NCBI GenBank assembly: GCA_030671005.1
Contig: DAOVAN010000056.1
Coordinates: forward strand, 1 to 9,683
Length of the DNA: 9,683 nucleotides
From: Caldifarciminota bacterium
GTDB lineage: Bacteria > Hydrothermota > Tepidihabitantia > SM23-42
Direction: 5' to 3'
Part shown: one piece after another, positions 6,962 to 9,683 of the stretch
Numbering within the stretch: the first letter of the stretch is position 1
How the letters are laid out: each line of letters starts with the position of its first letter
The notes under the pieces: model-generated
The model's input: the letters and a program-made list of their open reading frames with translations, nothing else
What the model was told of the DNA's origin: nothing
The model's database searches: none
Translations under genes and position numbers: made by a program

Positions 6962-6989
6962 ATTATAGCAATATTTGAGTGATTGTAAA
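6962..6989 (-). promoter_or_regulatory. Sigma70-type promoter of the minus-strand operon, leaderless
   Basis: Read on the minus strand: TTTACA (6984-6989), a 16-bp spacer and a perfect TATAAT (6962-6967). Six bases separate the -10 box from the GTG start of the GT2 gene. A transcription start 6-8 bp after the -10 would fall on or beside the first base of that codon, so the mRNA would have essentially no leader. The promoter call is from sequence; start-site placement is inference. Confidence 0.72.
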
Positions 6990-7029
6990 GTAATAGCCCG
7001 GAACTGACGTCATCTAATTACCATCCCTG

Positions 7030-7043
7030 GATACTACAGTATC
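7030..7043. promoter_or_regulatory. Short perfect palindrome in the divergent region
   Basis: GATACT-AC-AGTATC forms a perfect inverted repeat with 6-bp arms and a 2-bp centre. It lies between the divergent promoters, 23 bp upstream of the tRNA-Glu -35 box. An 8-bp palindrome TGACGTCA lies at 7005-7012. Either may be an operator, but sites this short can occur by chance. The remainder of 6990-7052 shows no gene. Confidence 0.25.
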
Positions 7044-7052
7044 AGCCTTAAT

Positions 7053-7074
7053 AATGTCACAAGAGATTGACATT
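7053..7074. promoter_or_regulatory. Candidate operator dyad over the tRNA-Glu -35 box
   Basis: AATGTCA-N8-TGACATT is a perfect inverted repeat with 7-bp arms. Its right arm covers most of the TTGACA -35 box at 7067-7072. This geometry would suit a dimeric repressor, but part of the match is dictated by the -35 consensus itself and no regulator is encoded nearby. Confidence 0.3.
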
Positions 7075-7094
7075 TTCCGCAAAGTCTGTATAAT
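7067..7094 (+). promoter_or_regulatory. Consensus sigma70-type promoter of tRNA-Glu
   Basis: Perfect TTGACA (7067-7072), 16-bp spacer and perfect TATAAT (7089-7094). The mature tRNA 5' end is at 7102, seven bases after the -10 box, so transcription would begin at or next to the tRNA 5' end with little or no leader for RNase P to remove. Confidence 0.82.
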
Positions 7095-7101
7095 AGCCTA
7101 A

Positions 7102-7177
7102 GGCGCCATCGTCTAGTACGGCCTAGGACATCGCCCTCTCAAGGCGAAGATCACGGGTTCAAATCCCGTTGGCGCTA
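7102..7177 (+). tRNA. tRNA-Glu (anticodon CTC)
   Basis: A full cloverleaf of 76 nt. The acceptor GGCGCCA (7102-7108) pairs with TGGCGCT (7170-7176) with a G1.T72 wobble. The D-stem is GTCT/GGAC. The anticodon stem TCGCC/GGCGA closes loop CTCTCAA with anticodon CTC at 7138-7140, which reads GAG (Glu). The T-arm is ACGGG-TTCAAAT-CCCGT and the discriminator is A at 7177. CCA is not encoded (TAAG follows), so CCA must be added by a nucleotidyltransferase. No class II arm or intron. No terminator is evident between it and the bactofilin gene, so read-through is possible. Confidence 0.95.
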
Positions 7178-7198
7178 TAAGACTCGAGTATTCAAATC

Positions 7199-7226
7199 TT
7201 GACATATTTCTACTTTTAAGTATAAT
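7199..7226 (+). promoter_or_regulatory. Consensus sigma70-type promoter of the bactofilin gene
   Basis: Perfect TTGACA (7199-7204), 16-bp spacer and perfect TATAAT (7221-7226), 22 bp after the tRNA. The predicted start near 7233 leaves a leader of about 28 nt before the ATG at 7261, enough for the strong ribosome binding site seen there. It could drive bactofilin, the MBL hydrolase and perhaps purQ. Confidence 0.82.
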
Positions 7227-7249
7227 AATTTTACAACTTATGTGGCCTT

Positions 7250-7256
7250 AAGGAGG
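7250..7256 (+). promoter_or_regulatory. Strong Shine-Dalgarno deciding the bactofilin start
   Basis: AAGGAGG ends 4 nt before the ATG at 7261. A TTG at 7258 directly before the ATG is in frame but would leave only one base of spacing, so the ATG is the start. This is the strongest ribosome binding site in the window. Confidence 0.8.
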
Positions 7257-7260
7257 ATTG

Positions 7261-7608
7261 ATGAACAAAGAAGACAAAATCGACAGTGTTATCGGCAAAA
7301 GCACAACGATAAACGGAGACATTAAAGTCAATGGCTCGATCAAGGTTGATGGCAAAGTCGACGGGAACATAAACACCAAGGAAAGCGCACTCATAGGTAA
7401 GGAATCGTCCATAAAAGGCAACATTAACTGCCGCACCGCAATAATCGGTGGCAAAGTCCAAGGCAACATAAACGCTCAAGAAATCATTGAATTCCAGGGT
7501 GGCGCAGAGATATATGGTGATGTGGTCTGCAAAGGACTAATCGTTGATAATGGTGTGTTCTTTGAGGGCAACTGCCGCATGTCTCAGGAAACAAAGGAAA
7601 AGCAATAG
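7261..7608 (+). CDS. Bactofilin (polymer-forming cytoskeletal protein)
   Basis: Bactofilins polymerise without nucleotide into beta-helical filaments that scaffold cell-shape and envelope proteins. The 115-residue protein is a typical small bactofilin: a short charged N-terminus, then repeating strands of the right-handed beta-helix from about residue 8 (IGKSTTINGDIKVNGSIKVDGKVDGNI, given here in its role as successive turns G-x-I/V-x-V-x-G), continuing through LIGKESSIKGNI and VQGNINAQE, to the family ending VFFEGNCRM (about 98-106). A polar tail of about nine residues follows. There is no transmembrane segment. Bactofilin genes often sit beside M23 peptidases; here the partner is an MBL-fold hydrolase whose ATG follows the TAG stop with no gap. 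Driven by its own consensus promoter with an AAGGAGG site. Confidence 0.92.
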   Translation: MNKEDKIDSVIGKSTTINGDIKVNGSIKVDGKVDGNINTKESALIGKESSIKGNINCRTAIIGGKVQGNINAQEIIEFQGGAEIYGDVVCKGLIVDNGVFFEGNCRMSQETKEKQ

Positions 7609-8427
7609 ATGTTACTGACACTATACGGTACCAGGGGTTCGGTCCCCGTATCCAACAAGGACACCAAGAAGCATGGTGGCAACACAACCTGCATATGTGT
7701 TGAATCTTCTTCTGGTGACGTCATAATCGTCGATGCAGGGACAGGGATAAGGGTACTAGGACGTTCCCTGATCACACGGGGAAAACACGAGATCAACTTG
7801 CTTTTCAGCCACTACCACTGGGATCACATTCAGGGATTCCCTTTCTTTGGACCGATCTTTATGAAAGATACGGATTTACGCATCTTCGGTCCTGCCGATG
7901 AAGTCGGGGCAGAGAAAGCATTGTCCTATCAAATGACAATGCCGTATTTCCCAACTGGCCTCTCGACACTTCCGGCGAAAATGACCTTCAACAAAATGAA
8001 AAAAACGTTTACCCTTGGAGACGTTAAGATCGAAACCATCGTCAATAATCACCCGAATCACACGCGTGGGTTCAAATTTACCGAGAACAAGAAGAGTTTT
8101 GTTTTTCTAACCGATAATGAAGTACATGCCAAAAATGGTAAAACCTCTTATAAAGAATTCGCCGATTTCATCAAGGGTGCGGACCTATTGATCCATGATG
8201 CCCAGTATACTGAAGATGAATACAAAACAAAAATCGGCTGGGGTCATTCCACATATCATCAAGTGGCCAAGTTAGCTCAGGATGCCGGAGTCAAGGAACT
8301 CATGGTTACCCATCACGACCATTTCAGCAGTGACAAGTTTATCGACAGAAACATCAAAGACGTCAGAAAAAAATACCCGAAATACAAAATTGAAGCCGCC
8401 GCTGATGGAAAGACCCGGCGGGTTTAA
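7609..8427 (+). CDS. MBL-fold metallo-hydrolase (cyclic phosphodiesterase-like)
   Basis: The 272-residue protein belongs to the metallo-beta-lactamase superfamily, close to the PhnP / phosphoribosyl 1,2-cyclic phosphodiesterase-like COG1235 group. It opens with LTLYGTRGSVPV and HGGNTTC, then VDAGTGIR (41-48). The metal motif HxHxDH is His68-Tyr-His70-Trp-Asp72-His73 in FSHYHWDHIQGFPFF. Further ligands are probably His148 (NNHPNH), Asp169 (LTDNE) and His235 (THHDH), with HDAQYTEDEY and GWGHSTY as typical subgroup motifs. All ligands for a two-metal centre appear present, so it should be active as a phosphodiesterase or related hydrolase; the substrate is unknown. No signal peptide. It starts directly after the bactofilin stop, and AAAGGA lies 10 nt upstream inside bactofilin, so the two are co-expressed. 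Confidence 0.88.
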   Translation: MLLTLYGTRGSVPVSNKDTKKHGGNTTCICVESSSGDVIIVDAGTGIRVLGRSLITRGKHEINLLFSHYHWDHIQGFPFFGPIFMKDTDLRIFGPADEVGAEKALSYQMTMPYFPTGLSTLPAKMTFNKMKKTFTLGDVKIETIVNNHPNHTRGFKFTENKKSFVFLTDNEVHAKNGKTSYKEFADFIKGADLLIHDAQYTEDEYKTKIGWGHSTYHQVAKLAQDAGVKELMVTHHDHFSSDKFIDRNIKDVRKKYPKYKIEAAADGKTRRV

Positions 8428-8469
8428 GCAATTCCCAAAATTGTCGTCCAATAGAACCAACAGAGAAGA

Positions 8470-9237
8470 ATGAAACCGAGAGTCATGATAATTCGGGCCG
8501 CGGGAACCAATTGCGACGTCGAGACTCAGTATGCATTTGAATTAGCTGGAGCACAGGCCGAAAGGGTCTACATCGATGAAGTGAAACAAAGAAATCTCCT
8601 CGATTACCAAATCATTGCACTCCCAGGGGGTTTTACTTACGGTGATGACATTGCAGCCGGGAAAATTCTTGCTAATGAAATAAAATACAAACTCCGTGAT
8701 CAGTTTCTACGATTTCTTGAAAAGGAGAATCTACTCATGGGAATTTGTAACGGGTTTCAGGTTCTCACAAAGTGCGGCATACTACCCGCCCTCAGCGAGT
8801 ACTTCGAAAAGCAAACCGTAAGTGTCATTGCCAATGATTCTGAGCGGTTTGAAGACCGCTGGACAAACCTGAAAGTGTACAACGAGCGTTCCATCTTCAC
8901 CAGGGAAATGAAGGAACTCATAACGCTCCCCGTGGCGCATGCCGAAGGCAAATTCGTTGTGAAGAATGATGAGGTGCTCGAAAAAGTAAAAGAGCTGATA
9001 GCCTTTCAATACGTAGACGAGCACGGACGAGATGCAGGATATCCTCATAATCCGAACGGCTCAATCATGAATATCGCTGGAATTACAGACAAGACAGGAA
9101 GGGTCCTCGGTCTCATGCCACACCCGGAAAGATTCTTCTCGCGTACTCAACACCCGAAACACACACGGGAGAAAATACCTGAGAAGGGTGACGGGTTCTT
9201 TATATTCAAGAATGCAGTCAATTACTTTAAATCCTAA
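8470..9237 (+). CDS. purQ: Phosphoribosylformylglycinamidine synthase subunit PurQ (glutaminase)
   Basis: PurQ hydrolyses glutamine and passes ammonia to PurL, which converts FGAR to FGAM in purine synthesis. It is a class I glutamine amidotransferase. The nucleophile is Cys93 in GICNGFQVL, and the other triad members are His218 and Glu220 in MPHPERF. The N-terminus has RAAGTNCDVE, and ALPGGFTYGDDIAAGKILANE matches the PurQ-specific region. LPVAHAEGKFV and NPNGS...IAGI are also conserved. At 255 residues it is the longer form, about 25 residues more than Bacillus PurQ (about 227), with a C-terminal TQHPKHTREKIPEKGDGF segment also found in long PurQ proteins. purL and purS are not in the window. 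The stop codon and last two sense codons lie inside the left arm of a palindromic repeat. It starts 42 bp after the MBL gene with only a weak AGAGAAG site. Confidence 0.95.
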   Translation: MKPRVMIIRAAGTNCDVETQYAFELAGAQAERVYIDEVKQRNLLDYQIIALPGGFTYGDDIAAGKILANEIKYKLRDQFLRFLEKENLLMGICNGFQVLTKCGILPALSEYFEKQTVSVIANDSERFEDRWTNLKVYNERSIFTREMKELITLPVAHAEGKFVVKNDEVLEKVKELIAFQYVDEHGRDAGYPHNPNGSIMNIAGITDKTGRVLGLMPHPERFFSRTQHPKHTREKIPEKGDGFFIFKNAVNYFKS

Positions 9238-9438
9238 ATTCGAAATACTAAATACTAGACAAATTCTAATGCTCAAATCCAAATGTTCTAAACACTTTTC
9301 TTTGTTTTGGTCATTAGGATTTAGGGATTGTTCCCCCTACGGGGATTCTCGTAAATACAGTCAAATCAGAGATTTGAGTATTTGCGGAATCGTATTTCGA
9401 AATTCGGATTTAGAATTTCCCGAGCGTAGCGAGGGCAC
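9229..9438. repeat. Composite palindromic intergenic repeat
   Basis: The 201-bp gap after purQ is almost wholly repeat-like. The left arm (9229-9248) and right arm (9392-9418) are inverted copies: the end CGAAATAC matches GTATTTCG exactly, and the AAATcCTAAATt part matches the outer right arm with two differences and a 7-bp insertion. Between them lie TTTTGGTCATTAGGATTT (9305-9322), a TCCCC/GGGGA hairpin (9332-9345), a larger hairpin (9351-9385), and outside the right arm CCCGAGCGTAGCGAGGG (9419-9435). From memory such AT-rich palindromes with a TTTTGGTCATTAGGATTT core recur between genes of uncultured candidate phyla. No coding content is seen. Confidence 0.68.
9351..9385. repeat. Strong nested hairpin
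   Basis: GTAAATAC-AG-TCAAATC pairs with GATTTGA-GTATTTGC around an AGA loop: 15 base pairs with a 2-nt bulge and one G.T pair. It has no T-run after it, so it is not a standard intrinsic terminator. It sits inside the composite repeat between purQ and the Fer2_4 gene. Confidence 0.7.
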
Positions 9439-9683
9439 ATGTCTGATTACATAACCGAGCACCCTATCTTAAAGTTCGAGCGCGGCGAAAAGGTGAAATT
9501 CTACTTTGAGAACAGGGAGCTTGAAGGCTATGAGAATCAACCCATTGCGGCTGCGCTTCACGCGGCAGGCATCAAAGTCCTCTCTTTTTCACAAAAGCAC
9601 AAACGGCCGCGGGGGTTCTTTTGTGCAGTTGGTAAATGCTCTTCTTGTCTCATGGAAGTTGATGGTCGCCCAAATGTGATGGT
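9439..9683 (+). CDS. [2Fe-2S] Fer2_4-domain protein, N-terminal part
   Basis: The reading frame runs from ATG 9439 off the right edge, 81 complete codons. After a short leader (MSDYITEHPILKFERGEKVKF) it shows a plant-type ferredoxin fold with the HcnA / sarcosine-oxidase-alpha pattern: 'YENQPIAAALHAAGIKVL', then KHKRPRGFFC-AVGKC-SSC. This gives C-x4-C-x2-C, followed by LMEVDGRPNVMV; a fourth cysteine is expected just past the edge. The motif PRG(I/F)FCA.G.C..CL..(V/I)DG.PNV is typical of Fer2_4 domains that feed FAD-dependent amino-acid or amine dehydrogenases, either as a separate subunit or fused at the N-terminus of the flavoprotein. Which applies cannot be seen. The likely ribosome binding site GAGGG (9431-9435, 3 nt before ATG) is part of the upstream repeat. 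Confidence 0.85.
   Translation, partial: MSDYITEHPILKFERGEKVKFYFENRELEGYENQPIAAALHAAGIKVLSFSQKHKRPRGFFCAVGKCSSCLMEVDGRPNVM

Noticed and set aside
7178..7200. Terminator after tRNA-Glu (AAGA...TCTT)
   Set aside because: The stem is 4 bp, with no T-run and overlap with the next promoter.
7231..7479. Minus-strand open frames opposite bactofilin
   Set aside because: The regular composition comes from the periodic beta-helix coding sequence on the other strand.
9229..9438. Insertion sequence or MITE with target-site duplication
   Set aside because: There are inverted arms, but no transposase and no clear flanking direct repeat; called a palindromic repeat only.
9188..9454. Plus-strand open frame crossing the purQ end and the repeat
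   Set aside because: It consists of purQ out of frame plus palindromic repeat; the low-complexity translation is not protein-like.

Overview
The window reads as chromosomal DNA of an uncultured bacterium with mid-range G+C (mid-40s percent by eye) and dense gene packing. The promoters are sigma70-like, genes overlap or nearly touch, and intergenic palindromic repeats of the kind seen in many candidate-phylum genomes are present. The mix of an SBBP beta-propeller protein, a small bactofilin, a long-form PurQ and these repeats suggests a lineage such as WOR-3/Stahlbacteria, Omnitrophota or Planctomycetota. That placement is a guess, because no phylogenetic marker is present. I see no phage, transposase or CRISPR.

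Layout. (1) 2-742, plus strand: the 3' end of a secreted or surface-type SBBP-repeat beta-propeller gene, converging on the next block. (2) 6955 down to 831, minus strand: one compact run of eight genes. In transcription order these are a GT2 glycosyltransferase, a GT4 glycosyltransferase, scpB (condensin accessory), a short QueG-like double-[4Fe-4S] protein, a DUF4416 protein, queD, queC and, after a 104-bp gap filled by repeat fragments, a pyrimidine-nucleoside phosphorylase. A near-consensus promoter sits so close to the first start codon that the mRNA should be leaderless. (3) 6956-7260: a divergent control region with promoters for the minus-strand block, for tRNA-Glu(CTC) and for the bactofilin gene. 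(4) 7261-9237, plus strand: bactofilin, an MBL-fold hydrolase (stop and start codons abut) and purQ. (5) 9229-9438: a composite palindromic repeat that contains the purQ stop codon and supplies the likely ribosome binding site of the next gene. (6) 9439 to the edge: the N-terminus of a [2Fe-2S] Fer2_4-type protein.

How the genes fit together. queD and queC belong to preQ0/queuosine synthesis. queE, queF, tgt and queA are not in the window. The QueG-like gene and the DUF4416 gene overlap each other, and the DUF4416 gene ends 2 bp before queD, so these four are probably translated as a unit. However, the QueG-like protein lacks the Asp expected of a true epoxyqueuosine reductase and stops right after its second Fe-S motif, so its substrate is open. 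The glycosyltransferases, scpB and the phosphorylase look like unrelated housekeeping functions sharing a transcript.

The points most worth a second look are the two repeat elements that apparently donate ribosome binding sites, the leaderless promoter, the QueG-like/DUF4416 pair, and the dyad over the tRNA-Glu -35 box. I do not see a wholly new defence or mobile system here.
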